NCBI RefSeq assembly: GCF_001540865.1
Contig: NC_033627.1
Span: forward strand, 2,275,843-2,339,842
Length of the DNA: 64,000 nt
Reading direction: 5' to 3'
From: Ananas comosus
Lineage: Eukaryota > Streptophyta > Magnoliopsida > Poales > Bromeliaceae
Shown here: piece by piece, positions 51,762 through 63,230 of the stretch
Numbering within the stretch: the first letter of the stretch is position 1
How the letters are laid out: each line of letters begins with the position of its first letter
Notes under the pieces: model-generated
Told to the model about the DNA's origin: nothing
Database searches by the model: none
What the model saw: only the letters and a program-made list of their open reading frames with translations
Position numbers and translations under genes: made by a program

Positions 51762-54700
51762 TCAGATCTTGAGGAGGTTGCAGCAACCGTTGGCCGCTGG
51801 GCCCCACTTACCATGGATGATGCTGATTTGATGCTCCCCGTCGATCATGCTTGATAAGGGGTGGATCATCGACGAATGGAGATGATCGGTCGAATTGAAG
51901 TGATCGAGATCGTCTCGACCGTAGATGCTCGTCACCTCAGATCCAGAGAAAGAAGAACCGCCACCGCTTCTTGAGTGCGGATTGCTGCTGTCTGATTGGA
52001 GGATCTCAGAGCTTGGTGATGTGGTGGGCCGTGCGGGCGGCGGCATGGACTTTGACTTGCAATCAGTGCTGCTAGCCTGTCCGTTGACTTGATTCTTTGT
52101 GTTGAGAAATCGGCCGCCTGAGCCTCTGGCACGTCGCATTGCATGAAGATGGCGCGACTCATGAAGATATGGCTGCAGCAAGGGAAAATGCCAGTATCAA
52201 TGTTAGTGGTGCTTAAGTAAGAAATTATAACTTTTCACATATGCTCTTAATAACCTTTTTTTTCTTACATATGCATGCCCTTGTAGTCCCCCCCCCCCCC
52301 CNNNNNNNNNCCCCCCCCCCCCAACACCCACCAAAAAAAAAACACTAATTAAAAAAACATTTTTAGTAGCAAACCATCCTACCCCACGAATTAGAAGAAT
52401 CCCCAACTTAACATAAAGTTATTTTCCTAAGACTCTGCACTGACGGGTATGTGTGAAAATTCAGCTTTACAGAGTTGTGCAAGTAGATGATTTCACAGGG
52501 ATACATACACGAACATCCCTTAATAGTATTGACCAGTGACTGTTAAGGGAATTACCACATATTTAGTTACCTATCTCATTAGTCCTGAGCTCTTAAAAAC
52601 AGATCTTGGGGGTGGAAAATTTACTTGCTGCTGTAGACTGTTCAGTTTGCACGCATGCGGAGAGAGAGAGAGAGAGAGATGGGCTGATGGAGGTGTTTAG
52701 TAGGATGAGTTGATTTGGTCAAAGAAAGGAGATTGACATATACTCAAACAAAGGACAGTAAGTTTGCACCAATACATTGTTGACAAAAAGCTTATTAGTA
52801 GAGTGAAGACATACCTTCCTAAGTTTGGTAAGCTTATTCTCCTTCTCAGCCTTAGCACGAGCCTTTCGACGCCGAAGGATACCATTAAACTGCTTTGCAT
52901 TCACATATATTGGTCCATCGGCTGTCATACTAAGTGGTAGAAGCATACGTCCGTGCTTCACCACAGAAATTAAAAACAAGAGGAGAAAAAAAAGAGTCAT
53001 TCCAACTGCCTGAACACTGAAACTTAGTCAAATACAAGCAGCTCATTCCCATACTGATGACATTTTTGATATCAAAGACACTTCACTCATTATGTGATTA
53101 CGCATTCTTTCTAATGTAATACTTGGCAGCACATAAAGGATGAATGCCACACTAAGTATCTAATGCCCAGAATGAACAGATAAAGAAGTTTTATTTCCCC
53201 AAAGGGAATACCAGTGAACATGATGAAATTCAATCTCTCTCTCTCTCTCTCTCTATATGCCACTGTGGAAGTCTTTTATTATCTAAATTCAGAATATTGA
53301 TAATAAATTATCTATGGAATATAAAATTATAAATACACATAAATCAGCTGGTGCGCATAAATGGTGGTCCTAAGTTTGTCTCATTCCTTGAGATACCTCT
53401 TTAAGCCCAGTAATATCTGAGAGGGTAAGGGCCCCTGTGCTATGTCACAGAGTAAGGACAATGTATAATTTAGTTATCCATATAAGTTCTACGGAAAAGC
53501 TTGAACACCCATAAGAAATTGAATCGCACATCATCTACGACATTCTCCGATCTCCAATCATGGATTTGAATTATCTCCATCACTTTGTCGCGTGACATGA
53601 GAAAAAATACAGCAGCTATTCTCCTATTGCTCTCTCAATTTCTCCTTACGAAATGCTGCGCAGAACTTATCTGGAAAGCAATTACCAGTTGTGGTACTTT
53701 GATTACCGAAAGAGGCAACAGTAGTACAATTATAGAGTAAGAATTGATATTCTTTGGTGTTGGAAGGGAGTACATCCTTTGCTCCATTCTACGTGCCTTT
53801 TATAATTATCAAAACATTCAGAAATATCAGTCTACGAATTTACCAGCGATTCTTATTCTTTCTTCTAATCAGATTCTACGATAATAAACCAAAGGCAAAA
53901 CATCCAAGCAAGGTTTTCAAGGTTTAACACTGCCAAACTTTGGGCTAACTGGAAGATAGGTAGCTATGAATTTCTCTTGTAAGGCATGGAGTTGCTATTC
54001 ACAAGTCCAAGTTTCATCTACCAGATGAAATATCTCGCTTAACATGAAAACACAGAGCTAATGCAAAAGTTCAGAGTAAATCACAATTCTTAAGTTTCAC
54101 TGGAAACAAATCAGATAAGGAAAAGAACAATTGTGCAAATAGTGAGCAATATCAAAGGAAAATAGCACACCGTTGCTTGCGCTCCATAAGTGGCATATAG
54201 ACCATAACACTGATCAGCAAAAGAATAGTTGGAGCAGACCTAAAAAGAGAAGGTACACAGTCAAACATAAAGCAAGGCAAACAAATAGTATAATCATGAA
54301 ATTCAATTAATTAAATTCTTATTCATCTTTATCTGTCCACTTACCCAAAAAAGGGAAAAGAAAACCTACCGGAGATTGACCAAGTCCCAGCTCAAAGCGA
54401 CCTTGATATTCGGGAAATGGTGACAGTTGAGAAATGGTGGGTGAAAGTTCCTGAGATTTTTGTCCCTTTCCTGAATCCGATTGACCTGAAAAAAGAAGAC
54501 AATACATGATCAAGATTCATATCAAAGGACATTTTATGCAAAAATTTCGCCTATTCACAAATATTAGAAGGGAATGGTCCATAATAAGGTCAAGGTGATT
54601 ATTTTTCCCCTTCATTTGGAAGACAATTTTATTAACTCCGCAACTTCTACACATCAGTTTCAAACCCACAGAAATCTTAGTAGCACTGTGCTCCTCAGTG

Positions 54701-56027
54701 ACTTCTTCAATGCTTTCACTCATTTTTATCCTACAGAGTGAGTTTGTGACATTCTTTTGACAAATGCTTGCTGTACTATATATTTCTTGATTCAATTCCT
54801 AATTCTCTTATTCATTAAATCAGCTAGTAGTTTGGCTTTTCGTGAATTTTTGTAGCATTAACTCTTCAGAAAAGTGTAAAATCCATTTCAGGAGGTTCCT
54901 CCAATATCTATTTTTTGGGCTGCCTATCATCCTAGCTTTGTAACGCTGCTTTAGCTTCTCTAAACATTTTATTGCAGAAGTTCAAGCCTCTATCACATTT
55001 ACAATCATACCATGAAAGGCAAATGTTTAGCAGGAAGCTTAAAAGATTTAAGAAGTTGTCTTTTATTTAATTAAAATAGTTATATGCCTTTCAGCATGCT
55101 TTCTAGATGATCCGCAACATGCCTCTGGTCAACCATGGCTAGAAACCACTTCTGCCACAACCTCAAATAGAAATTTCATATAGACGGTCATCATGTATTC
55201 ATGTAAATAGTTTATCGTGAGATCCAGTTGCCCCTTTCTTAGAAGCTTTTGTGTCTTTACATCCTAAGGACTAATCTGAAAATGCCTTCTTTACTTCTTT
55301 TGTTATAGAAGAAGCGAAAGTTGCCTATCAATATCGACAGTATAATATCTAAGGCATCAAAGCAAGAAGGTTTCATGAACCATTTTAAGCAGCTACTTGG
55401 TTAGATCTTGGACTGATGTACTGTGTATTGGAACACAAGGAAAACCCCATTACATTACCATAGATCCAGGATTTTTTTTTTCTTTTCTCTACTTTTTCAT
55501 TTAACACAACCAGCATATTCTCTACCTTTAAGTTTCAAGAAGAATTTCATGGAAACAAGCAGCGTCGTAAAGCCGTAACTTTTGTATTTCAATTTCAGGA
55601 CCACAAACTAAATATTACTGGTCCATACTCATAGACTCATCAACATGGATGGTAATAGAGAATGAGCGTAAAAAAAGGACTCAAACAACAGTAGAAAAGG
55701 CATATGGTTATGTTGATTACCACCATAAGAAGAGGAAATATTACCTGGAAATATCGAGAACATAACAGTACCATTAACCTCTTTCTCCACCACTGGCGAC
55801 CCTTGTGTCAGCATCGGTCCCATAGCTTGATTCATTTGTTTGGAAACGATCGAAACTTGATCCTCCCTGTTATTACTGTTCTCCAGATTCAAGGACTTAA
55901 ACTGCGAAAGAGAATCCCCATAGAGAGCATGAGATCCTCCTCCAATCCACCAAGGAAGTGGAGTTCCATTGGATGGTTGAGTTACTGAAACTTGACCAAC
56001 TCCTCCTCCGGGGCTTTTGAAGGTCAT
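51762..56027 (-). CDS. NF-YA (HAP2, CCAAT-binding) transcription factor subunit
   Basis: Five coding exons read in phase: 56027-55745, 54485-54370, 54239-54171, 52955-52815, 52172-51762, giving 339 residues. The conserved core contains the NF-YB/NF-YC-binding helix [19 protein letters not shown] (about 171-190). The DNA-binding segment [19 protein letters not shown] (about 207-225), then LNTK, starts the last exon. Upstream is a Gln/Ser/Pro-rich N-terminus typical of the family. NF-YA joins the NF-YB/NF-YC dimer and reads the CCAAT box. ATG 56027 is chosen because an acceptor CTATGCAG ends at 56034, seven bases upstream, implying a leader intron. An in-frame ATG at 56039 would lie within that intron. 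Which numbered NF-YA paralogue this is cannot be told by eye. Confidence 0.95.
52291..52322. other. Poly-C tract with nine undetermined bases in NF-YA intron 4
   Basis: A C run is interrupted by nine Ns (52302-52310) and continues as C. The true length is unresolved. It lies in the intron between the fourth and fifth coding exons, so it does not affect the protein. Confidence 0.8.
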
Positions 56028-56032
56028 TGTTG

Positions 56033-56698
56033 CCTGCATAGTTAGGGCTTTTCTCAACAAAAGACCCAACTGCTTCAAGCAACTTCAAATCTTCTTCAAG
56101 TTTGAAGATCACACACCACCCCCTTTAATTAACTGCACATGAAATCTATGAAATCTTATATTATTATACTCAAAAAAGAAGAAGATGGTGCACACTACCT
56201 CATATTCAGATTATCTAATGCTCTTAATAATTGAAACCCATAAACCAACATACCCAAAGAGGAGAGTAAGAGACCATAAAAAGAAAAACACTAAAATTTC
56301 CACAAAAATAACTGAATCACTGACTAAACTAGGGGAGAGAGATAAAGCGAAGAAGCGCATAAACCTAAAATAAACCATGGTAAACACTCAAACAGGACGC
56401 CAGGGCACTAAAACATCAAAACCCACCATACCAAGATCAAATTTTTATGCCTCAGAGCAAAACCACATGAGAATCCACACCAAAAGAAGGGGAAAAGAAC
56501 CCATTTTGAGCTAAGAAAACGCACTAAAACCCTTAACTGGGACCTTATCGTCTTCATCAAATACCTCAAACCTCATAATCAAGGCAAAACAAGTTCAAAA
56601 AAAAAAAGCGAAAAATGGGAGAAGATTAAACTGAGGATTCGACTCACATTTCAATCGGAGATGCCACCGCCGATTCCCTGCCCCATCTAGCTCTAGCT

Positions 56699-56742
<44 letters not shown>

Positions 56743-56762
56743 AGGAGGAGGAGGACAAAGAG

Positions 56763-56798
<36 letters not shown>

Positions 56799-56800
56799 GG
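56033..56800 (-). promoter_or_regulatory. NF-YA 5' leader: non-coding exon, leader intron and (CT)n tracts
   Basis: A donor GTGAGTC (56647-56641) pairs with the acceptor ending at 56034, giving a leader intron of about 610 bases. The upstream leader exon carries two long dinucleotide tracts, AG on the + strand and CT in transcript sense, at about 56703-56737 and 56765-56793. The transcription start was not determined. Inferred from splice-site quality and position only. Confidence 0.6.
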
Positions 56801-57128
56801 GGAGAGAGGAGTAGGGATAGGTGGGTATAATTTATTAATATGTGGAGTCAACCAATAAGAAGAAGCTTTCATGCAGCAACAAAAGGGCTCTTGTAAAAAT
56901 TTGCAAATGGGCACAAGCTTACCCCTACCTTTCATTTTCTTATTTATTATTTTTTTTTATTTTCTTTTCTCTTTGTTTCCTAATCGCCTGTCCTCATATG
57001 TAATTAGAAATTTTTTTTTGACAACATCCCTTTAAAAGTTTCTAATTTATTATATAACTCTTTCAAATTTTTATTAGGTGAACTAATCTGAGCAACACGG
57101 TGAATCGTTTACCGTCTTTAAAAAGTGA
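56801..57128. other. Upstream flank of NF-YA, no gene seen
   Basis: AT-rich, with T runs. Contains ACACGGTGAATCGTTTACCGT near 57096, which echoes the palindromic units of the fold-back element at 13524-14077 and may be a decayed relative. Confidence 0.4.
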
Positions 57129-57516
57129 TGAGTCGTTTTTGCATTGTTACTATTTTTTTATAAGTTGTAAGAAATTTTATTAGATTGTTAAAATTATATG
57201 GAGATTATTAGATTTTTTTTATTGTTAAAATTATATGAATAGATTGTTAGGATACATTAGGTTGTTAGGATTATATGTGATTTGTTAAAATTTTTATAGA
57301 ATTATTCAGATTATATATGAAAAATAAAAAAAATCTAATAATCTCCATATAATTTTAACAATCTAATAAAATTTCTTACAACTTATAAAAAAATAGTAAC
57401 AATGCAAAAACGACTCANATATGAATAGATTGTTAGGATACATTAGGTTGTTAGGATTATATGTGATTTGTTAAAATTTTTATAGAATTATTCAGATTAT
57501 ATATGAAAAATAAAAA
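57129..57516. other. Perfect inverted repeat plus direct duplication around a single N (probable assembly scar)
   Basis: The 92 bases 57129-57220 are the exact reverse complement of 57326-57417, which end at the N at 57418. The sequence after the N (57419-57516) repeats 57233-57330 in direct orientation. Exact palindrome plus duplication meeting at an N is the pattern of a wrong contig join. Confidence 0.75.
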
Positions 57517-57965
57517 TAAACGATAAATTATTTACTACTTTCTCCTTTAAGAAAATGACGATGAATAATTTACCATCTTTAGAAAATAAGAAATGGATGG
57601 TAAATTATTCACGTCTTCTAAATTTCATCAAAGACGATAAATAATTGACGCTCTTTTAATTATTTTTTTAACCCTATATTTGAGTTAAATAAAATAAAAT
57701 TATTTGGCCAAATAAATTTTTTTAAAAGACTATTTGACTAATTATAGATTTTTAAAAGATTAAAATAAAAAAACAGTCCTGCAGTTATGTGACTATTTTA
57801 GTGCCCCAAGAGGGAGGCTTGGAGTATTAAAACCCTAAAAAATAGGTTGCTGTGGGTAGAAGTTAAACAATCCAACAAGGCAAGGTAAATTGTTCCCCAT
57901 ACACTTTCTATAGTAAGGAAACTATGCCTCCCTGTGCAGTAATAGGAGTAAGAATAATGTTATTT

Positions 57966-58132
57966 ACCGCATGTCCCTAGAAAAAATGGCAAAAGGACTG
58001 ATAGTTGGTATTCGAGACCTAAGTTCGAATCATAGTTGATTCACATTTCTAGCGAAGTTTATTTCTAAATGAAATAAACGAAATGAATAGCATACTATCT
58101 ACCTCTCAAAAAAAAGAAAAAAAGAAAAAAAA
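57966..58132 (+). mobile_element. tRNA-derived SINE, copy 1, with 15-bp target duplication
   Basis: The head ACCGCATGTCCCTAG is followed by a tRNA-like region with a B-box-like AAGTTCGAATC and the body TTGATTCACATTTCTAGCGA. It ends in an A-rich tail (about 58107-58132). The flanks AGAATAATGTTATTT (57951-57965) and AGAATGATGTTATTT (58133-58147) form a target duplication with one mismatch. Confidence 0.8.
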
Positions 58133-58540
58133 AGAATGATGTTATTTGTACATCTATTATATAATTACAAATTTTACACCCTAATCTTTTTAGATTTACT
58201 TAATTATCTTATCAATCTCTTTTTTACTACTAAATATTTAAAAGTAATTTTTTAATATTTAAATATCAGGGTATAAAATATGTACTTTATAATAGACTCT
58301 ATACAAGTAGCACTTTCGAAAAATAATTCTGAATCAGTTGAACCTCCTGACGCTTTCTACACCATTTTATTACTAATATATTGTAATAAAATATTATTAT
58401 TAGAAGAATGTTATAGTTTAATATACGAAGAATAATAATTACAGTAGTCAGAAAGAACTAATAAAAAAATTTATCGCGTCAGGGCATGTAAATAATTATA
58501 AAAACTCATATTCAAATAAAATATTTTTTCAGTTGAAATT

Positions 58541-58692
58541 TTTTTTTTTTGAGAGATAGGTAGCACGCTATCCGTTTCGTTTATTTTATTTAAAAATAAA
58601 ATTAGCTGAAAATATGAATCAACTAGAATTCGAATTTGGATCTCGGGTACCAACCACCAAGCCCTTTGTTACTTGTTCTAGGGACGGTCGGT
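58541..58692 (-). mobile_element. tRNA-derived SINE, copy 2, inverted
   Basis: The reverse complement reads ACCGACCGTCCCTAGAAC at the head, GGTTGGTACCCGAGATCC with AAATTCGAATTC in the tRNA-like part, and ends in a T run on the + strand (58541-58550), i.e. a polyA tail. It aligns along its length with copy 1 at 57966-58132. No clear target duplication. Confidence 0.75.
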
Positions 58693-58699
58693 AAAAATT

Positions 58700-60046
58700 T
58701 TATATTTTACGAATCGTATCTATGCGTAAACTGGAATATTTTTTATTGGCTAAAATGATATAAAATTCGCACCATTTATCATTTCGTGCAAATTTTACAA
58801 GAGTCTTCTAAATTACATGAATGTTGTGATTTTACGTGTACCTAATTGTAAGTGTAACTAACAAAATTAGTTTTTACAAATAGTGTGAATAGTCTCAATT
58901 TAGAGAGAGAGAGAGAGAGAGAACAATGAATGAAACATCACTAGAGAGAGAGAGAGAGAGAGAGCGAACAATGAATGAAACATCACTGTCCATGTCACTA
59001 TGAAATGTTGGTTACTTGATCTTGCTATTGTAGAGTAAGAGAGAGTGAGAGAAACCACTTTTTAAGTCAATTAAATATATGGGTACAAAATGTGTGGTAT
59101 AATAAATGTGGTCACCAACATTGTTTTGTCGCGTTTCTTCTACGCTTTTGTGTTCATAAATAGGATGAAGGATGTAATTAATAAATTCTAGGTTTTATAT
59201 GCAAATTTTAATGCAATATTTCTACTTGAAAACTAGTAAAATGTGATGAATTTTCTAAGTTATCATCCTAGGTTTTATATGCTTCCGACATGTACGTTGA
59301 AGTAATTTAATAATATTTTTTTAATCTAGATGAGTATAATTTGTCGATTGTCTCAACATTAGCCGCACAATATGTCGTTGTAAAATAGTTTAAAACTATT
59401 AAATTATTAAATTTGGTAAAATTTTTTAGTGTAGCCTATAGTCGAGGAGGTCCCCCTACATTTTTTCTAATCTACAACTTTGCACAGTGATAAACAGGAC
59501 ATATTATTATTATATTAATTATGACACGACAAAGCTGTCCTATTGAAGATGATACAAATTTGACCATTTATGCATACTATATATATATATATTACTGTGT
59601 AGGATAAATTACATTTTTTACTCTCAAATTATGAGACGCGTGGTATTTTTTATTTTTAAATTTTAATTTTCGAAATTATTAGAATTAAGTCTCTCACAAC
59701 ACAGTTTAGCCAGACTTTGACTATGAAAATTTTAAAAATTTAAATTTAAAAATTATAATAAATAAAAATTTGACAACTAAAGCGTGACGTGCCTTATAGT
59801 TTGAGAGAAAGGAAAGTGTTTGTGGTGCATGTACCTAATCCTGTACCTTTGTTGGTGCTTAAGAGCCATCATGGATTCAATGCCAATAGTATTGGTCAAT
59901 GAATGGCACTTATTGGCAGGTGCACCAATAGTAATCTCCTTGTCCTTTTTAGGCGATTCTACATTTCTACTATGTAATAACTCATGTGGTCCTCTATACA
60001 AATTGCTCATTAGTTCTTTCAAATTTGTTTTATTTTTCATTTCTTA
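58700..60046. other. AT-rich intergenic sequence with a duplicated GA microsatellite
   Basis: A GA run plus AACAATGAATGAAACATCACT occurs twice at about 58902-58987. An open frame near 59820-60167 is hydrophobic and low-complexity and matches no protein I know. No gene is supported. Confidence 0.5.
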
Positions 60047-60047
60047 T

Positions 60048-60196
60048 TTACCTTTTCCTGTCTCTTTTCTTTTAAAGAGTTACCTTTTTTCACATACAAT
60101 TTTGATTGAATTATTATTTGTATTTACCTTTTCCTTTCTCTTTTCTTTTAAAGAGTTCCCTTTTTGACATACAATTTTGATTGAATTATTTGTATG
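60048..60196. repeat. Tandem duplication, period about 75 bp
   Basis: TTTACCTTTTCCT(G/T)TCTCTT followed by TTAAAGAGTT(A/C)CC and ACATACAATTTTGATTGAAT occurs twice in a row. Confidence 0.85.
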
Positions 60197-60210
60197 TAGA
60201 TTACTCTAAA

Positions 60211-60902
60211 GGTGTGTTTGGTTCGCACTATGAAAGATTACTTAGAGTAAAATGATATACAAGAATCTTACTTCTATTCATTCTATTACTAGAAATATAG
60301 TATTTCAGTGTTTGATTCATACGGTCATATTATTTAGTCAATATTATTTAAGATTACGAAAAATATATAATTAATTAATTAATTTTTTTAATTAATTTTA
60401 AATAATACTATAAAAAAATTTCAACATCTTTTTAGAAAAAAGAGAGAGAGAATATAGATTAGAAAGAGAGAGAGCATAATTAAAGAAATAGAAAGAGAAA
60501 TAGAGTCGAGATTAGAGAGAATGAGAGGGTTGAGATTTTAGAAAAAGAGGGGAGAAATAGCTTAGTTTAGAAAGAGAAAAAGAGTTGAAGTTTAGAGAGA
60601 AAAAGATAAGTTTAGAGAGAGATATGAGGTTTAGAATGTATAGAAAAATAATACAAACTAGCCGGCGGGTAGGAAGAAAGAAAGAGATTAGACATATTAT
60701 AATTATCCCAATTCATTAATATAAGGATACCCACTCTCACTCAGAGGAATGAGATTAGTACTTTGGGATGCATCTCATTCCCAAGTAAATTAAATATTAC
60801 CAACTAGATTACTTAGTTTATTTAGCCAAACATCGTCATAATTTTTTATTTTTATTAGATTATTAGAAATCTTAAAAAAATAGCGCAAACCAAATGCACC
60901 CC
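60211..60902. mobile_element. MITE-like element with GGTGTGTTTGGTTCGC ends
   Basis: The left end GGTGTGTTTGGTTCGCACTA is matched, inverted, at the right end (reverse complement GGGTGCATTTGGTTTGCGCT). Just inside, TTACTTAGAGTA on the left is echoed by TTACTTAGTTTA-type sequence on the right. The core is a GA-rich tract. Part of it is copied again at 63633-64000. Confidence 0.6.
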
Positions 60903-61178
60903 AAGGTTCATCCATATATCTAAGTATATTTTAATTGTGACGTGCTGAAAGAAAGTTATTAAGAATAATCATTAAAGAGGGGGACTATCTTTTGGAATAA
61001 CTAATTGGAATCGCTATCTAAGTGGAGTGATTACAAAAGTACATGCGGTATGCTTTTGCAGATGTATAAGTTTGCACTTTACAGGTCGTTGGTGTCATTA
61101 AATTTTCAATCTTCAGACGAAAAGATGTGCGGCTAAGATAATAGAGGTTCCTCGGGGTTGAGTGGATGGTTGGTTTAT

Positions 61179-61350
61179 ATAGTATTTTTGTTCATTTTGA
61201 TCGTTGGATAATCTAGTCCTTTTTTCGGGTTTATCTAGATGGCGAGAAACTGTTTTTCTTTTTCTAGATCTTTTGTTCGACTTATTGATTGCATTGTTCA
61301 AGTTGTACTTTTTTTGCTCATTTGTATATAGCCAATTATGCTTCTGATCC
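61179..61350 (-). pseudogene. ycf1: Chloroplast ycf1 (TIC214) fragment, copy A
   Basis: The reverse complement encodes [13 protein letters not shown] and, after small indels, EKRTRLSND, a stretch I recognise from plastid Ycf1, a component of the inner-envelope protein translocon. A +1 shift after NLNN and a later +2 shift cancel each other. It covers only about 57 codons, so it is a nuclear plastid-DNA relic. It ends at the same point (AAAATACTATATA) as copy B. Confidence 0.7.
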
Positions 61351-61479
61351 TATCAATGGTATAATAGCTCTTTGTACTCTCTGTGTTTTATATCTGTATG
61401 TATGTATGTATGTGTGTTTATGTATGATAGTGGTCGCGGGTTAGTTTTCTAGCGGTCCCCTTTGGTTGATTTTGTGTCG

Positions 61480-61622
61480 TTGGTTTATACTATTAAACCA
61501 ATAACTCATTCAACCCTAGGGTGGCCACATGATCTTAACCGGTAGATTTTTTCATCCAATGGTCGAAAACTTAATAGTACCAATGGTTTGGTGCTATTGA
61601 TTGTATTGTAGCCGGACTATAT
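61480..61622 (-). mobile_element. Small MITE arm, inverted partner of 62194-62345
   Basis: In reverse complement it reads CGGCTACAATACAATCAATA then GCACCAAACCATTGGT, AGTTTTCGACCATTGGATGA and TAGGGTTGAATGAGTTATTG. This matches 62194-62345 nearly base for base. Together they flank the fold-back element at 61643-62172. Confidence 0.75.
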
Positions 61623-61642
61623 ATATTTATATATATATATAT

Positions 61643-62172
61643 ACTGGTATACTACCGGTAGCACGGAGACCTCCGTGCTACCAAGTTGTTTTCAATGATG
61701 CGGCTTACAAATCGACGATCGGCTCCGTTAGACTTGATCTACACTATTGAAAGCATTTAGAAACTAAATTTCATAATTTTTCGGCATCATTTACGTATCA
61801 AACGAGTAGTCTAAAAATGAACGGCTGAAAATAAAAATCTTATAAAAAATGATGATAAAAGACTTGAATTTAAAATCAGAGGTGCTGATCTTACTCTAAA
61901 TAATGAAAAGAATTTTCTATAAAAATTTCATCATATTTGACTTGTTTTACACCGTTAAATTCACAAATGTATCACATCTACCATTAAAATTGTCAATTTT
62001 GAGACCTTTTGATCACTAGCCAAATAATGTCGAAAAATTATGAAATTTAGTTTCCAAACACTATTAATAGTGTAGATCAAGTCTAACGGAGCCGATCGTC
62101 GATTTGGAAGCCGCATCATTGAAAACAACTTGGTAGCACGGTGGCCTCTGTGCTACCGATAGTATACCAGCC
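61643..62172. mobile_element. Fold-back MITE, 'GGCTGGTATACTATCGG' family, copy 2
   Basis: It starts CTGGTATACTACCGGTAGCA and ends with the inverse, CCGATAGTATACCAGCC. The interior matches the element at 21721-22250 almost throughout (e.g. TGAAAGCATTTAGAAACTAA, TCAAACGAGTAGTCTAAAAA, AGTCTAACGGAGCCGATCGT). The full element is self-complementary. Confidence 0.85.
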
Positions 62173-62193
62173 TAACTCTACATATAAATATAT

Positions 62194-62345
62194 ATAGTTC
62201 GGCTGGAATACAATCAATAGCACCAAACTATTGGTGCTATTAGGTTTTTGGCCTTTGGATGAAAAAATGTACGGTTAAGATGATGTGGGCCCCCTAGGGT
62301 TGAATGAGTTATTGGTTTAATAGTATAATCTAACGAGTGAAAATA
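62194..62345 (+). mobile_element. Small MITE arm, partner of 61480-61622
   Basis: Starts CGGCTGGAATACAATCAATA and then GCACCAAACTATTGGTGCTA. Continues through the phrase CCCTAGGGTTGAATGAGTTA. Followed by an AG/CT and TA microsatellite (about 62370-62443) that is itself palindromic. Confidence 0.75.
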
Positions 62346-62380
62346 GTCAAAGGGTTTCGTTAGAAAACTCTCTCTCTCTC

Positions 62381-62428
<48 letters not shown>

Positions 62429-62457
62429 GAGAGAGAGAGAGAGTTATTATCCCATGT

Positions 62458-62626
62458 GGATCAGAATTATTATTGGGTTTATACCAATGAGCAAAAAAAG
62501 TACAACTTGAACAATGAATTAATAAGTCGAACAAAAGCTCTAGAAAAAGAAAAAGGGTTTCTTGCTCTAGATATGCTCGAAAAAAGGACTAGATTATGCA
62601 ATGATGAAAATGAACAAAAATACTAT
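62458..62626 (+). pseudogene. ycf1: Chloroplast ycf1 (TIC214) fragment, copy B
   Basis: Encodes [19 protein letters not shown], then [19 protein letters not shown] in one uninterrupted frame, which is typical plastid Ycf1 sequence. It is inverted relative to copy A at 61179-61350 and shares its end points, but is closer to a functional ycf1 reading frame. It is a nuclear plastid-DNA fragment, not a gene. Confidence 0.75.
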
Positions 62627-62652
62627 ATATATATATATAGAGAGAGAGAGAG

Positions 62653-63188
62653 TTGAGCTGGAATACTATCGGTAGCAAACTGGCTCCGTTGCCACCCATT
62701 TGTTTTCGATAATAGAGCCTTCAAATCGACGATCGGCACCGTTGAAAATGATCTATACCACTTTAAATATTTAGAAATCAAATTTCATACTTTTTCGATA
62801 TTGTTTTCTTGTCCATCAAGTGGGCGTAAAAATGAATGGCTGAAAATGAATATTCTCTAAAAAGTGATGATAAAAATTTTATAATCATGATCGAGAGTAT
62901 AGATCTTGTTCTAAGTAGTTTAAAGAATTTTCCAACCAAAATTCAATTGATTTGGATAGCTTTACACCGTTAAACGAGAAAACCCCTCATATCAACCATT
63001 AAAATTACTAATTTTGAAACCCTTTGATCATTAGGTAAATGATGTCGAAAAGATTTGAAATTTGATTTCTAGATACGTCAAGTGATATAGATCATGTTCA
63101 ACGGTGTTGATCGTCGATTTGAAAGCTCCATCATCGAAAACAAATGGGTGGCAACGGAGCCCGTTTGCTACCGATAGCATTCCAGCTC

Positions 63189-63191
<3 letters not shown>
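62653..63191. mobile_element. Fold-back MITE, diverged relative with GTTGAGCTGGAATACTATCG ends
   Basis: The left end GTTGAGCTGGAATACTATCG and the reverse complement of the right end, GTTGAGCTGGAATGCTATCG, are inverted repeats continuing through GGTAGCAAAC(T/G)GGCTCCGTTG. Interior words such as TTTACACCGTTAAA and CATTAAAATT are shared with the 21721 and 61643 elements, showing a common family with strong divergence. Confidence 0.8.

Positions 63192-63221
<30 letters not shown>

Positions 63222-63230
<9 letters not shown>

Noticed and set aside
59777..60167. Overlapping open frames of 87 and 115 codons
   Set aside because: No recognisable similarity, low-complexity hydrophobic composition, and overlap with a tandem repeat.
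61113..61301. Lys/Arg-rich 62-codon frame as a small nuclear protein
   Set aside because: It is a frame-shifted plastid ycf1 fragment within a repeat, mirrored at 62458-62626.
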